From Paenibacillus elgii NBRC 100335 (GTDB lineage Bacteria > Bacillota > Bacilli > Paenibacillales > NBRC-103111): 64,000 nucleotides of DNA. Where the stretch lies: positions 1-64,000 of the forward strand of contig NZ_BIMB01000014.1 of the NCBI RefSeq assembly GCF_004000865.1. Direction: 5' to 3'. The position numbers and the translations under genes were made by a program. This document shows positions 50,524 to 59,894 of this stretch, in pieces. How positions within the stretch are numbered: position 1 is the first letter of the stretch; each line of letters opens with the position of its first letter. The notes beneath the pieces are model-generated. The model ran no database searches. It had not been told where the DNA came from and saw only the letters and a list, made by a program, of their open reading frames with translations.

Positions 50524-51945
50524 TTATTCTTCAAGCTTCATCGTTTCTTTAGTACTCGTCTGGACAAGCTTTCCCTGGGCTTCACTGTTCGTTGTCTTCG
50601 TATAGGAGATTTGATGATCGTCCTCCCACTTCGGAAAATCATAATCGACGGTTTCCGTACCCTGCTTTACGATCTTCTCCTTACCTGTGCCGAGATCCAG
50701 CACCATAATGCTTATGCGGCCTCCGTCAACATGGCGGTCCTTAATCGAGGGAAGTCCCTCCAAACCACGAGCATACAGCAGCCTGGAATTATCGGGTGAA
50801 AAAGAGATTTGCCCTGAGCCTAAGTAACTTACTTCCAAAATAATTTGACCGCTTGCCGGATCAACGAGCTGCCCCGTACGGATTGGTGAAGTACCCGAAT
50901 CGACCATCAACCATTTACTGTTCGGCGACCAAATGGCATCACCGACTCTGGAAGCAATCCCTCTGATTTCCTTGGGCTGCGCCTCATCGATATTCCAGAT
51001 AAAATTCGTTTCGTTCTTCTCCTTGGTAAAAAAGACAAATTGCCTGTCGGGTGACGGGGTTATATCGCGATTGCCTTTATCTGCCTCCACACGTTCGATG
51101 ACCGCCTCATCGTAGATCTTCCCTTTGAACTCGCTTAGCTTGACCAGCTTGCGCTTGGGCCGCTTCCCCTTTTCCGTTTCAATCAGCTTGCCGGCCGGAT
51201 CGTTTTTGTCGCTCTTTTTGAGGATAAAATCTCCTGTCAGCAGATTGATGTCTTCTTCCTCTCCCTGATAAACGTCCATTGTATGATAGCTTCCGCCCGT
51301 ATAGCCTATCAGAACCCAGTCCCGATCCCGGTATTGAAAGCGATACTTCGAATACCACCGATCGCTTGACCCTCCATGAAAGGTAAAGAGGAGCGTATTA
51401 TTTTTGATGAAAAGCTCCTCTAACGGCTCTCCGAAGACACCCCCACAGTCTTTACACGTAATGGCTTCTTTGGCGTAGATCGACTGTTCGTAAGCTCCCG
51501 CAGCGTTTCCAAAGAATAAAATCAAATCCCTTTCCGTCATGGAATCCTTGGGATCTTCTACGATGATGGCCAGATCGTCCATTCCGTCTTTGTTGAGATC
51601 TCCACGGGCGATGGCTTTCTGACCGTTACTCAGAAGCGAGAGTGATTTGCCGACCGGAATGAGAGAAGAAAGGTTACGGATATCTTGCGCCGACCCAGTC
51701 TGCTGCGGCTCAGGCTGAGGCTTGGATTGCGTGTCGGACGTCAGTTGGGATGGAGATGGAGCTTGGGTTTGCGCTTGGGCCTGCAATGCTTCCGCATTTG
51801 GTTTACGATCTTCCTGCTGATGGCTTGCGTTATTCTGCGGCGCCTCCGGCTTATCCTCCGTTGACTTCTCGCAGCCTATGGCTGCGGCCAAGAATGCCAT
51901 GATCATGAACCATTTCGTTGTATGGCTGAAAAATCTGCTTTGCAT
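50524..51945 (-). CDS. Lipoprotein with FG-GAP/EF-hand-like and TolB-like segments
   Basis: 473 residues; start after GGAAGC. Lipobox LAAAIGC. A Gln/Pro-rich linker (residues about 30-90) leads to GQKAIARGDLNKDGMDDLAII, a calcium-binding FG-GAP/VCBS-like loop, and a beta-rich middle. The C-terminal 180 residues (ITPSPDRQFVFFTKE, IWSPNSKWLMVDSG, SFSPDNSRLLYARG) look like TolB/WD40-type propeller blades. Two cysteines (CKDCGG) lie near residue 165. Outside-facing; function unknown. Confidence 0.75.
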   Translation of the reverse strand: MQSRFFSHTTKWFMIMAFLAAAIGCEKSTEDKPEAPQNNASHQQEDRKPNAEALQAQAQTQAPSPSQLTSDTQSKPQPEPQQTGSAQDIRNLSSLIPVGKSLSLLSNGQKAIARGDLNKDGMDDLAIIVEDPKDSMTERDLILFFGNAAGAYEQSIYAKEAITCKDCGGVFGEPLEELFIKNNTLLFTFHGGSSDRWYSKYRFQYRDRDWVLIGYTGGSYHTMDVYQGEEEDINLLTGDFILKKSDKNDPAGKLIETEKGKRPKRKLVKLSEFKGKIYDEAVIERVEADKGNRDITPSPDRQFVFFTKEKNETNFIWNIDEAQPKEIRGIASRVGDAIWSPNSKWLMVDSGTSPIRTGQLVDPASGQIILEVSYLGSGQISFSPDNSRLLYARGLEGLPSIKDRHVDGGRISIMVLDLGTGKEKIVKQGTETVDYDFPKWEDDHQISYTKTTNSEAQGKLVQTSTKETMKLEE

Positions 51946-52072
51946 AAGTTGCTTCCTTTCGATTTCACGTGGGCTTGATTCAAATACCTCTGTATATATC
52001 GGCCATATGCCTCTCCAAGTTCATGTAAATTTTGGCACGTTTTTATGGCGTTAGATCTACCGAAAACCAAAT

Positions 52073-52119
52073 AGCCCTCTTCCCGCGCTTCCCCGGAAGG
52101 AAAGCGGAAAAAGAAGGCT
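52073..52119 (-). terminator. Possible terminator of gerE
   Basis: On the minus strand AGCCTTC...CCGC pairs imperfectly with GCG-GGAAGAGGGCT, then ATTT; weak T-run. Confidence 0.4.
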
Positions 52120-52142
52120 GGTGTGGTTGCTTCGCGAAGGCT

Positions 52143-52367
52143 TCAAATCTGCAGTTCCCCAAGCTTGATCAGCTCGACAACGGCTTGCGAACGGCCTTTG
52201 ACATTTAACTTTTGCATGACGTTGGAAATATGGTTCCGCACTGTCTTTTCACTAATAAACAGCTGCTGTGCGATATCTTTTGTCGTTTTGTCCTGCACCA
52301 GCAGTTCAAAGACCTCACGTTCGCGATTGGTGAGCAAAAATTTACTTTTGTGATCGCTGCCTTTCAA
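52143..52367 (-). CDS. gerE: Spore coat gene regulator GerE
   Basis: 74 residues, the full length of GerE: a LuxR-type helix-turn-helix with nothing else. LLTNREREVFELLVQDKTTKD, then FISEKTVRNHISNVMQKL and GRSQAVVEL are nearly identical to my memory of the Bacillus protein. TTG start, eight bases after AGGAGGGG. It controls late mother-cell genes together with sigma-K. A possible sigma-K promoter lies upstream, just inside the gap after the mannosidase gene. Confidence 0.96.
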   Translation of the reverse strand: MKGSDHKSKFLLTNREREVFELLVQDKTTKDIAQQLFISEKTVRNHISNVMQKLNVKGRSQAVVELIKLGELQI

Positions 52368-52429
52368 AGTGTCACCCCTCCTTGCCCGGGTTTTGGTTTC
52401 ATTACAAGGTCAAGGGATACAGTCAAATT

Positions 52430-52457
52430 CAGTTTATGAAAGGCAGCACTTGCTGGT
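52430..52457 (-). promoter_or_regulatory. Candidate sigma-K promoter of gerE
   Basis: On the minus strand CACC (52457-52454) with the conserved AC, then CATAAACTG (52438-52430); AC to CATA is 16 bases, as in sigma-K promoters (AC, 16-17, CATAnnnTA). Confidence 0.4.
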
Positions 52458-52485
52458 GCGTTCGCACTTAAAAATGGGCTTCGCG

Positions 52486-55400
52486 CTAAGCTTTCAGAGC
52501 GACCCGGAGCGTCTTGATTTCGTACGGTTTCATGAACAGCCTGACCTCATACGGACCGTGCTCCACCGCTTGCGGCTGCTCCTCCATCAGGTTCGTCTCT
52601 TCCACGGAGACGAACTCCCCGATCCGCGCATCCGCGCAAAACCGGACGTCTCCCCGAATACCGCCATACTCGTACAAACGGACGATGAATGTCTCGTCGT
52701 CTTCGGCTTTTTTGACGGTATCGATCATGACATGGGAGCCATCGACGCGGAACAGTCCCAACTGCTCAGGAAGGCCGTCCGCATGAGCCGTTCCGGCCAA
52801 CTGCACCGGAAGCAGCGGTAGGTTGAGCTCGCATGCCTGACGATGCGTGTCCGCCTCCAGCCAACCGTTTTTATGCGGATAAAGCGAATAAGTAAATTCG
52901 TGCAGCCCCTGATCGGCTTCCGGATCGGGCGATACCGCCGACTTAATGAGACTGAGACGCAGCACATGATTGCGGATATCGTGGCCGTACTTGCAATCGT
53001 TCAGCAGGCTGACGCCGTAGCCCCCTTCAGACAGATCGACCCAGCGCTGCGCCACCGATTCGAACCGCGCCCAATCCCAGCTCGTGTTCCAGTGCGTCGG
53101 CCGTTCGACGTTGCCGAATTGGATCTCGTACGTCGCCTTCGTCGACCGTACATCGACCGGGAACGCCGCCTTGAGCAGGTGCTGCTTCTCGCGCCAGTCG
53201 ACCCGGGTGCAAAAATCGATGCGCGGATGGTCGCGGTACAGCGTCATTTTCTGCTCGATGACGGAGCGGTGATAGTGCCATACGAGCTTAAGCACGGCAC
53301 GCAGCGGTCCCTGCTCCTCCACAACCGCTTCGGTCAGCTCATCGACAGTCCAGCTCTTCTCTTGATAGTAGATGTCGATATCCCAAGCATCGTGCGCCAT
53401 CGGCTTATCCTCGAACACCTGCAGCACGTTGGCCGCTTCGCCCGGCTTGAGCACTTCCCGCGCGTTCCGCTTATCGTACAGAGATACGATCTGGCCGCTG
53501 CCGTTCAGCTCAATCCGGTAAAAAGGCGTCTCCAGCAGCCGGTCGCCGATGCTCCATACGTCGCTGTTTGCCGCCGCAGCGCTGTCCGTGCTTTTGCCGA
53601 CGATGGTCGTATAGCCTAATGCCGGAACGTTCGGCGTATGAACAAGCATCGAGACGGGCTGTCCGTCGGCGCCGCGAACAAGCTGGCTTTCCAGCGCTTC
53701 GCCGCTTGGCGAGAACCATGCGAACTGCTCGGCAGACGCAGGGAGGGCGTCCGAAGGAATTTCCACAAGCGCCGACCGTTCCCAGCCTAACGGGTTGATC
53801 ACCCGATAACCAACAGCCTCCTCCGCCGCGGCTTCGTCTTGCCCGCGATCGCCTGCGAGCGCCCGGGTGCCTTGCTCCAACGCCGCGACCGCCAATTGCT
53901 CCGCTTCCGCGTACTCTTCCCGGCTGTCCTCGTATACTTCGCCGATCGAGGAGCCCGGGATAATGTCGTGGAACTGGTTGCGGAGCGTAATGATCCAGCT
54001 CTTCCGCAGCGCTTCAACCGGATACGTATGCCCGCCGTTCAGCAGCATCGCAAGGCTGTTGACGAATTCCGCTTGGTGCAGCAGCGCCTCCATCCGGCGG
54101 TTCATCCGTTTGTTGTAGGCTTGCGACGTATACGTGCCGCGGTGGTATTCCAGGTACAGCTCCCCGTCCCATAACGGCAGCCTAGGGTGATCGGATACCC
54201 GGTCATCGAGCGCTTCGAAAAACTCCTCCACCCGGCCTTGACGCACCTGAGGCATCGCCGGCATATCCTCGAAGCGCCGTACCGCCTCCAGCATGTCGCG
54301 CGTCGGTCCGCCGCCTCCGTCGCCCCATCCGTAAGCGAGCAGCAGTTGGTCGTTCAGTTCCTTTTGCCGGTAATTGTCCCACAGCCCCTGCACGCTGGAC
54401 GCGGTCACGTTGCCGTTGTAGGTGTAGTACCAGCTGCCGTCATTGTTAGGCGTCGTAATAAAATGAGTCAGCAGCTCCGTACCGTCGATGCCCCGCCAAT
54501 GGAACGTATCGTGCGGGAAGCGGTTATACTGGCTCCAGCTGATTTTGGTCGTCATAAAGTAATCGATGCCGGCCTTCTTCAAAATTTGCGGCAGCGCCCA
54601 GCTATAGCCGAACACGTCGGGGAGCCACAAAATCCGGTTGTCCACACCAAACTCTTCGCGGAAAAACCGCTTGCCGTACAGCAGCTGCCGGACGAGCGAT
54701 TCGCCGGAAGGAATGTTGCAGTCCGACTCCAGCCACATTGCTCCGGACGCTTCCCAGCGGTTCTCTGCCACGCGCTGTTTGATTTTCTCGTAGATGGCCG
54801 GATAGTCTTCCTTCAAATAAGCGTACAGCTGCGGCTGGGATTGGAAAAAGATATATTCCGGATAACGGTCCATCAGCTGCAGCACGGTCGACCAAGAGCG
54901 GGCGGATTTCTCGCGCGTATGCTTCAATCTCCACAGCCAGGCGACGTCGATATGGCAGTGTCCGACCGCCGTCACCTGTGGCCTTGTCCCGCGCGGCAGC
55001 TCTTCCAGCCGCTGCTTGAGCAGCGCCAAAGCCTGTTCCGTTGCAGCGTAAAAAGCGTCCGCGCCCGGCGCGCGCCAATCCAGCAATTGGAACGCATCGT
55101 CCAGCGCCGACAGCATGCCGTGCTTCTCGCTGCTGCGGTCCTCCAGGCAGCGCACTGCTTGCAGCACATGCAGCGCAGTATAGTACAAGTCGTCCGTAGC
55201 CGGGTCCAGCCAAGCGAGATCCAGCTCGTCGATCCGGTGATCGAACGGCTGATGTCCCGCATCCGGCGGCGTCAAGCCGCTCCAGGCTTGGATGATCAGC
55301 TCCGTGCCGCCCTTATTGACGGCTTCAGCCGGGATAAACAGCTCTCCATGGTTCCGATCCAACGCCTGCGCCGGCTCCCCATCCAAATAAGCGAGCGCCT

Positions 55401-55689
55401 CGTAGCCGCTGCAATTGCCTCCGCCCGTGTTGCCAAGCCGAATCAGGCCTATGACATCCCGATCCTTCCATGCCTCCGGGAACGTCAGTGCGCCCACAAA
55501 CCAAGCGGTCTGGTCGCGTCCTCCCCAGCGGATGCCGACCGATACCGGTGTTCCGGCTTGCTGCCGAGCCTCCTGCGGGGAAGCGGCTTGCTCCACAATG
55601 CAAATATTGGTCAACGGGAACCGATCCCGGTATCTGGCGTGCGCCAATTCATTAATACGGCGCTCTAGCTTTTCTTGTACGAATCTCAT
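52486..55689 (-). CDS. Alpha-mannosidase, GH38 family
   Basis: Large cytosolic glycosidase of 1067 residues that cuts alpha-mannosides, probably from imported mannose oligosaccharides. The zinc and nucleophile region has GHCHIDVAWLWRLKHTREK and ILWLPDVFGYSWALPQ, with the nucleophile Asp in WLPDVFG. The first 230 residues form an accessory beta domain, the C-terminal 450 the beta-sandwich domains (WDIDIYYQEKSWTVDEL; GNVERPTHWNTSWDWARFE). Start at ATG 55689 after AAAAGGAG. A regulator gene of the GntR/LacI type lies upstream; the promoter carries palindromes that could be its operators. Confidence 0.93.
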   Translation of the reverse strand: MRFVQEKLERRINELAHARYRDRFPLTNICIVEQAASPQEARQQAGTPVSVGIRWGGRDQTAWFVGALTFPEAWKDRDVIGLIRLGNTGGGNCSGYEALAYLDGEPAQALDRNHGELFIPAEAVNKGGTELIIQAWSGLTPPDAGHQPFDHRIDELDLAWLDPATDDLYYTALHVLQAVRCLEDRSSEKHGMLSALDDAFQLLDWRAPGADAFYAATEQALALLKQRLEELPRGTRPQVTAVGHCHIDVAWLWRLKHTREKSARSWSTVLQLMDRYPEYIFFQSQPQLYAYLKEDYPAIYEKIKQRVAENRWEASGAMWLESDCNIPSGESLVRQLLYGKRFFREEFGVDNRILWLPDVFGYSWALPQILKKAGIDYFMTTKISWSQYNRFPHDTFHWRGIDGTELLTHFITTPNNDGSWYYTYNGNVTASSVQGLWDNYRQKELNDQLLLAYGWGDGGGGPTRDMLEAVRRFEDMPAMPQVRQGRVEEFFEALDDRVSDHPRLPLWDGELYLEYHRGTYTSQAYNKRMNRRMEALLHQAEFVNSLAMLLNGGHTYPVEALRKSWIITLRNQFHDIIPGSSIGEVYEDSREEYAEAEQLAVAALEQGTRALAGDRGQDEAAAEEAVGYRVINPLGWERSALVEIPSDALPASAEQFAWFSPSGEALESQLVRGADGQPVSMLVHTPNVPALGYTTIVGKSTDSAAAANSDVWSIGDRLLETPFYRIELNGSGQIVSLYDKRNAREVLKPGEAANVLQVFEDKPMAHDAWDIDIYYQEKSWTVDELTEAVVEEQGPLRAVLKLVWHYHRSVIEQKMTLYRDHPRIDFCTRVDWREKQHLLKAAFPVDVRSTKATYEIQFGNVERPTHWNTSWDWARFESVAQRWVDLSEGGYGVSLLNDCKYGHDIRNHVLRLSLIKSAVSPDPEADQGLHEFTYSLYPHKNGWLEADTHRQACELNLPLLPVQLAGTAHADGLPEQLGLFRVDGSHVMIDTVKKAEDDETFIVRLYEYGGIRGDVRFCADARIGEFVSVEETNLMEEQPQAVEHGPYEVRLFMKPYEIKTLRVALKA

Positions 55690-55725
55690 GTCCGTTCTCC
55701 TTTTCTATCGCTAAGATATACCTTC

Positions 55726-55754
55726 AATGTACGATATATCAAATATATTATCAA
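55726..55754 (-). promoter_or_regulatory. Promoter of the alpha-mannosidase gene
   Basis: On the minus strand TTGATA (55754-55749), 17-bp spacer, TACATT (55731-55726). Its spacer contains the palindrome GATATATC (55733-55740). Confidence 0.65.
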
Positions 55755-55764
55755 TATGCATATT
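55753..55764. promoter_or_regulatory. 12-bp palindrome overlapping the mannosidase -35
   Basis: AATATGCATATT is perfectly self-complementary and shares the core ATATGCATAT with the palindrome at 43941-43954. Confidence 0.35.
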
Positions 55765-55793
55765 TGCTATAAAATTTGAATTGCATACACGGC

Positions 55794-55823
55794 AAAAAGC
55801 CCCCGTCAGGCATCTTGGCGGGG
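55794..55823 (-). terminator. Terminator of the GntR/LacI-type regulator gene
   Basis: On the minus strand CCCCG-...-CGGGGGC followed by TTTTT; short stem. Confidence 0.5.
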
Positions 55824-55911
55824 ACTTGCAAACACTGCATGATGGGGAAGACAGCAAACGCCAGGAAAATTCCGCTCCTACAACGCAATATGCCATGGGA
55901 TTAACTGAAAG

Positions 55912-57102
55912 CTAGGAAGGCCTTATGGGTCCGGTTGACCCTCTTACGACAAGCTCCGGTCTTAAGATGATTTTCGTGTACTGCACGTTGTCCTTGTCTT
56001 TGCCCTGCGGGTGCTCTAGCAGCCGGATCAAAATTTCCGCGGCCTTGCTTCCGATCTCCCCCTCCGATTGGGCAACGTGCGTATACCTCCCGGGCTCTTC
56101 CAGCCCCGGAGAAGGGTCGTCGAACGTCAAGATAGACAGATCCTCAGGCACACGAAGCCCGAGCTGCCGGGTCAGAATCGCCAAATGAATGCCGAGCTTC
56201 GCGTTCAGCGCGATATAAGCCGTGGCCGATTGGCTCTGCAAATGCCGGTACAGCGGGTGCTGCTCGTCCAGCCGGACGTCATTGATCCGAAAGTCCGTCA
56301 AGATTAACGAAGGATCAATCATCGCTCCTTGCACTTTCAGTGCCTCCATATATCCGGCGATGCGCTCGTCTACGGATACCGTCGGCAGCGGCGAGTCCGA
56401 GCAGATGGCAATTCTCCGGTGCCCGAGCTCCCATAGATGCGACACGGCCAATTTGGCGCCAAGCGCGCTATCCGAGCAAACGAAATTCGTCTCCACCCCG
56501 GGCAGGTAGCGGTCGATTAATACGAACGGAAATTTGTTGATTTTGAGCGCCAAAATTTCTTCGTTATACGTCTCCGCATCGACCGGGAAAATAATCAAGC
56601 CGGCCGCCCCCATGCGGGTCAGCTCGACGATCGCTTCCCGCTCCCTTTCCTTGGAGTTGTGCGTCAGGACGGTGGCCAGATAATAGCCGGTATCATTCAG
56701 TGCGTTCACGATTCCCTGCACCAGACGCAGCGCAAAATAATCGGCCATCGACGGGATGAGAAGACCGATCATTCTGCGCACCCCGGCCGCGGGCCGATCG
56801 ATAGGGGAACCGGCCGCGGCGCCATGTGCTCCCTTCCCGGCCTGTACACTGCCCGCTTGAGGGCCGATCGAAGCGCCCTCTCCGCTGCCAACGAAGCTGC
56901 CGCGTCCGGGAATGCGGTAAATCCAGCCGTCCTTGGCAAGCTGGGCTAGCGCATTGGCTACCGTAATCCGGCTGACGTTGAACTTCGCGATCAGTTCTTT
57001 CTCGGACGGAATCCGGTCCCCGTCAGCCAGTTTGCCGGAGGAAATGAGCTGTTTGAAGTGCTCCTGAATTTGCACGTACAAGGGCTGTCTTTCGCTTTGC
57101 AT
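55912..57102 (-). CDS. GntR-HTH/LacI-sensor transcriptional regulator (AraR-like)
   Basis: 396 residues: GntR-type winged HTH at the N-terminus (LYVQIQEHFKQLISSGKLADGD, PSEKELIAKFNVSRITVANALAQL), a flexible Gly/Ala linker (residues about 70-105), and a LacI/periplasmic-binding sensor (MIGLLIPSMADYFALRLVQGI, LIDRYLPGVETNFVCSDS, ALGHRR-like LWELGHRRIAI, ILTFDDPSPG). Such fusions repress sugar-use genes and are released by a sugar. Being upstream of the GH38 gene on the same strand, with shared GATA-TATC motifs, it probably controls mannoside use and itself. Confidence 0.92.
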   Translation of the reverse strand: MQSERQPLYVQIQEHFKQLISSGKLADGDRIPSEKELIAKFNVSRITVANALAQLAKDGWIYRIPGRGSFVGSGEGASIGPQAGSVQAGKGAHGAAAGSPIDRPAAGVRRMIGLLIPSMADYFALRLVQGIVNALNDTGYYLATVLTHNSKEREREAIVELTRMGAAGLIIFPVDAETYNEEILALKINKFPFVLIDRYLPGVETNFVCSDSALGAKLAVSHLWELGHRRIAICSDSPLPTVSVDERIAGYMEALKVQGAMIDPSLILTDFRINDVRLDEQHPLYRHLQSQSATAYIALNAKLGIHLAILTRQLGLRVPEDLSILTFDDPSPGLEEPGRYTHVAQSEGEIGSKAAEILIRLLEHPQGKDKDNVQYTKIILRPELVVRGSTGPIRPS

Positions 57103-57140
57103 GCGTCACGACCTCTGCTATCGATAATATCATTATGTCA

Positions 57141-57170
57141 ATTATATCAAATCCCTCGAATGCGTGACAA
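57141..57170 (-). promoter_or_regulatory. Promoter of the GntR/LacI-type regulator
   Basis: On the minus strand TTGTCA (57170-57165), 18-bp spacer, TATAAT (57146-57141). Near-palindrome GATAATATC lies at 57123-57131, just downstream. Confidence 0.6.
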
Positions 57171-57200
57171 ATCAGAGGAGGCACCTATGACAGACAAATC

Positions 57201-57226
57201 AAAAAGCGGGACCCGAAGGCCCCGCT
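57201..57226 (-). terminator. Terminator of metNIQ
   Basis: On the minus strand AGCGGGGCC-ttcg-GGTCCCGCT followed by TTTTTG, 18 bases after the metQ stop. Confidence 0.85.
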
Positions 57227-57243
57227 CAGCTTACCGCTATCCC

Positions 57244-58095
57244 TTATTTAAACGCAGGCACGACTGCGCCTTTGTACTTGTCTTCGATAAACTTCTTCAC
57301 GTCTTCGGACGTGAGGGCTTTAGCCAGCTTCTGCATCGCGTCGGAATCTTTGTTGTCCGGGCGGGATACAAGAATGTTCACATACGGGGAATCGTTCGAT
57401 TCGATGAACAACGCATCCTTCGTCGGTACAAGCTTCGCTTCGAGCGCGTAGTTCGTGTTGATGAGCGCCAGATCGACTTCACCCAATGTACGCGGCAGCA
57501 TGGCGGCTTCCAGCTCTTTGAACTTCAGGTTTTTCTTGTTTTCGACGACGTCTCTGACCGTCCCTTTGACGCCAACGCCTTCTTTGAGCTTGATCAGGTT
57601 GTTTTTCTCCAGCAGCGCGAGCGCGCGGCCGCCGTTGGACGGATCGCTCGGAATTGCAACGGTTGCGCCGTCTTTCAGCTCGTCGATCTTTTTAATTTTT
57701 TGCGAGTAGCCGCCGAACGGTTCGATATGAACGCCAGTCACGGTAACGAGATTCATGTTTTTGTCTTTGTTGAATTGCTCCAGGTACGGCGTATGCTGGA
57801 AGAAGTTCGCATCCAGCTGCTTCTCGAACACCTGTACGTTCGGCTGCACATAATCCGTAAATTCTTTTACTTCCAGGTTGACGCCTTGTTCTTTCAGCTT
57901 CGCTTTGACGGAATTCAAGATTTCCGCATGCGGCGAGGCGGAAGCGCCGACCTTCAGCGTCACTTCTTTTTTCTCGGGAGCCGGCGTCGATCCTCCGGTT
58001 TGCGAAGCTGCCGATTCCGGAGCGGGTTTGCTGCCGCAAGCAGCCAGCGAGAAGGCCATTACGACGGACAATGCGGTAATCATCATTTTTTTCAT
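57244..58095 (-). CDS. metQ: Methionine ABC transporter substrate-binding lipoprotein
   Basis: 283 residues; lipobox SLAAC puts the lipid Cys near residue 20. NlpA/MetQ family: VGASASPHAEILNSVKAKLKEQ, VKEFTDYVQPNVQVFEKQLDANFFQHTPYL, GVHIEPFGGYSQKIKKIDELKDGA, AIPSDPSNGGRAL and DLALINTNYALEA. The start follows GGAGGAATC. It captures methionine outside the membrane for MetNI. Last gene of the S-box operon. Confidence 0.95.
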   Translation of the reverse strand: MKKMMITALSVVMAFSLAACGSKPAPESAASQTGGSTPAPEKKEVTLKVGASASPHAEILNSVKAKLKEQGVNLEVKEFTDYVQPNVQVFEKQLDANFFQHTPYLEQFNKDKNMNLVTVTGVHIEPFGGYSQKIKKIDELKDGATVAIPSDPSNGGRALALLEKNNLIKLKEGVGVKGTVRDVVENKKNLKFKELEAAMLPRTLGEVDLALINTNYALEAKLVPTKDALFIESNDSPYVNILVSRPDNKDSDAMQKLAKALTSEDVKKFIEDKYKGAVVPAFK

Positions 58096-58155
58096 AGTAA
58101 GATTCCTCCACCTTTTTGTATAGTATAGTATCGATTGCTTTGTATATAAAAATCC

Positions 58156-58818
58156 TTATTTCCGCTGAAACTTCCGGACAAGCCGGTCGCCCAGCGACTG
58201 CAGGATTTGAACCAGCACGAGCAGGAGAAGCACGGTAACGATCATCACGAGCGTTTGGAAACGCTGATAGCCGAAACGGATCGCCAAGTCGCCAAGACCG
58301 CCGCCTCCGATAACCCCCGACATGGCCGTATACGATACGAGCGTAACCGCTGTAATCGTCGCCCCGGCGATCAAGCCGGGGCGCGCTTCGGGCAGCATGA
58401 CCCGCGATACGATCTGCCAGTACGTCGCGCCCATCGATTGCGCGGCTTCCACGACGCCGCGGTCCACCTCGCGCAGCGACGTCTCCACCAGACGGGCGAA
58501 GAACGGAGCCGCGGCAATGACCAGCGGCGGGATCGAGCCCGATACCCCGAGGGATGTGCCGACGACCAGTCTGGTGAAGGGGATCAGCATGATCATTAGA
58601 ATTACGAACGGCACGGAGCGCAGCACGTTGACCACCAGCGACAGCAGCGCGTACACCACAGGCTGCCCGAGAAGCTGTCCCCGCGAAGTGACGAAGAGGA
58701 TGATGCCGAGCGGCAGACCGATCAGCACGGTAAACACCATGGACAGACCAAGCATCGTCAACGTATCGTAGGTCGCCTCTCCGATCGCTCCCCAATCCAG
58801 ATTAAGCAGTTCATCCAT
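58156..58818 (-). CDS. metI: Methionine ABC transporter permease
   Basis: 220 residues with five or six membrane helices. The permease signature is VNVLRSVPFVILMIMLIPFTR and the ABC-docking loop VEAAQSMGATYWQIVSRVMLPEARPG (EAA-type). The start overlaps metN by eight bases and lies after GGAGGTG. Also called metP in Bacillus. Confidence 0.95.
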   Translation of the reverse strand: MDELLNLDWGAIGEATYDTLTMLGLSMVFTVLIGLPLGIILFVTSRGQLLGQPVVYALLSLVVNVLRSVPFVILMIMLIPFTRLVVGTSLGVSGSIPPLVIAAAPFFARLVETSLREVDRGVVEAAQSMGATYWQIVSRVMLPEARPGLIAGATITAVTLVSYTAMSGVIGGGGLGDLAIRFGYQRFQTLVMIVTVLLLLVLVQILQSLGDRLVRKFQRK

Positions 58819-59833
58819 GCTGAATCACCTCCACATCCAATCCGCGGCCTCGCAGCAGAGCGATAGCCTGCTCCGCGCCGCCTTCCTGCCCCTGCAGCTC
58901 TACGACAAGCTGTCCGTAAGGGGTATCCTTGAGCTTCGATACCGTCCCTTGCAGGATGACGAACGGCACGTTCGTCTCGCGCATCGTTTCGTACAGTACC
59001 GGCTGGTACGTCTGCTCGCCGATGTAAGTCACCCGGACAAGCGTCCGGTTGCCTGCCGCTGCGCTCCCGGATGTCTCCAATCCGATCGCAGCCACATCGG
59101 AAACTTGAGCGACGAACTCTCTGGTCGTCCGATGCTGCGGCTTCAGGAACACGTCGGTCACCGGCCCCTCTTCCACGATCTCTCCACCGTCAATGACCGC
59201 CACACGGTCGCAAATCGTGCGAATCACGTTCATCTCGTGCGTAATCAGGACGATCGTAATGCCGAGTTGCTTGTTTATGTCCAGCAGCAGCGACAGAATT
59301 GCGCCGGTCGTCTGCGGATCGAGCGCCGACGTCGCCTCGTCGCACAGCAGTACCTTCGGATTCGTCGCCAGCGCACGGGCGATACCGACCCGCTGCTTTT
59401 GGCCGCCCGACAGCTGTGCCGGATATTTGCTGCCGTGGCCGGTTAATCCGACGAGTCCGATCAGTTCCTCCACCCTGCGGGCGATCTCTTCCTTCGGCAG
59501 CTTGGCGAGCCGCAGCGGAAACGCAATATTATCGGCTACCGTCGCGGACGACAGAAGGTTAAAATGCTGAAAAATCATCCCGATCGAGCGGCGCTCCAAT
59601 TGCAGCTTGCCGGTGCCCAGCTTCGTCATCTCGACGCCGTCCACGACGACTTCCCCGGCAGTCGGGCGCTCCAGCATGTTGATCGTCCGGATCAGCGTGC
59701 TTTTGCCTGCCCCCGAATGGCCGATGATGCCAAAGATCTCGCCCTTGCGGATCGTCAAATCGATATTCCGCAGCGCCGTAACCTGCCTGCCCCCGACATC
59801 GTAGTTTTTCATAACGCCTTTCAAATGAATCAA
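58811..59833 (-). CDS. metN: Methionine ABC transporter ATP-binding protein
   Basis: 340 residues. Walker A GHSGAGKST, Q-loop near IFQHFNLL, signature LSGGQKQRVGIARAL, Walker B VLLCDEATSALDP, switch His in LITHEM. The C-terminal 95 residues form a NIL domain (VRVTYIGEQTYQPVLYET, FVILQGTVSKLKDTPYG), which in MetN binds methionine and inhibits transport. TTG start, eight bases after GGAGGA. First gene of metN-metI-metQ behind the SAM riboswitch. Confidence 0.96.
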   Translation of the reverse strand: MIHLKGVMKNYDVGGRQVTALRNIDLTIRKGEIFGIIGHSGAGKSTLIRTINMLERPTAGEVVVDGVEMTKLGTGKLQLERRSIGMIFQHFNLLSSATVADNIAFPLRLAKLPKEEIARRVEELIGLVGLTGHGSKYPAQLSGGQKQRVGIARALATNPKVLLCDEATSALDPQTTGAILSLLLDINKQLGITIVLITHEMNVIRTICDRVAVIDGGEIVEEGPVTDVFLKPQHRTTREFVAQVSDVAAIGLETSGSAAAGNRTLVRVTYIGEQTYQPVLYETMRETNVPFVILQGTVSKLKDTPYGQLVVELQGQEGGAEQAIALLRGRGLDVEVIQHG

Positions 59834-59894
59834 ATCGTCTTCCTCCCCGGAATAAACGGCCCTTGTTCGGTTAAACGGGCACGTTCGCTTAGCG

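Noticed and set aside
54187-55668. 493-codon open frame opposite the alpha-mannosidase
   Set aside because: Antisense shadow; no family motifs.
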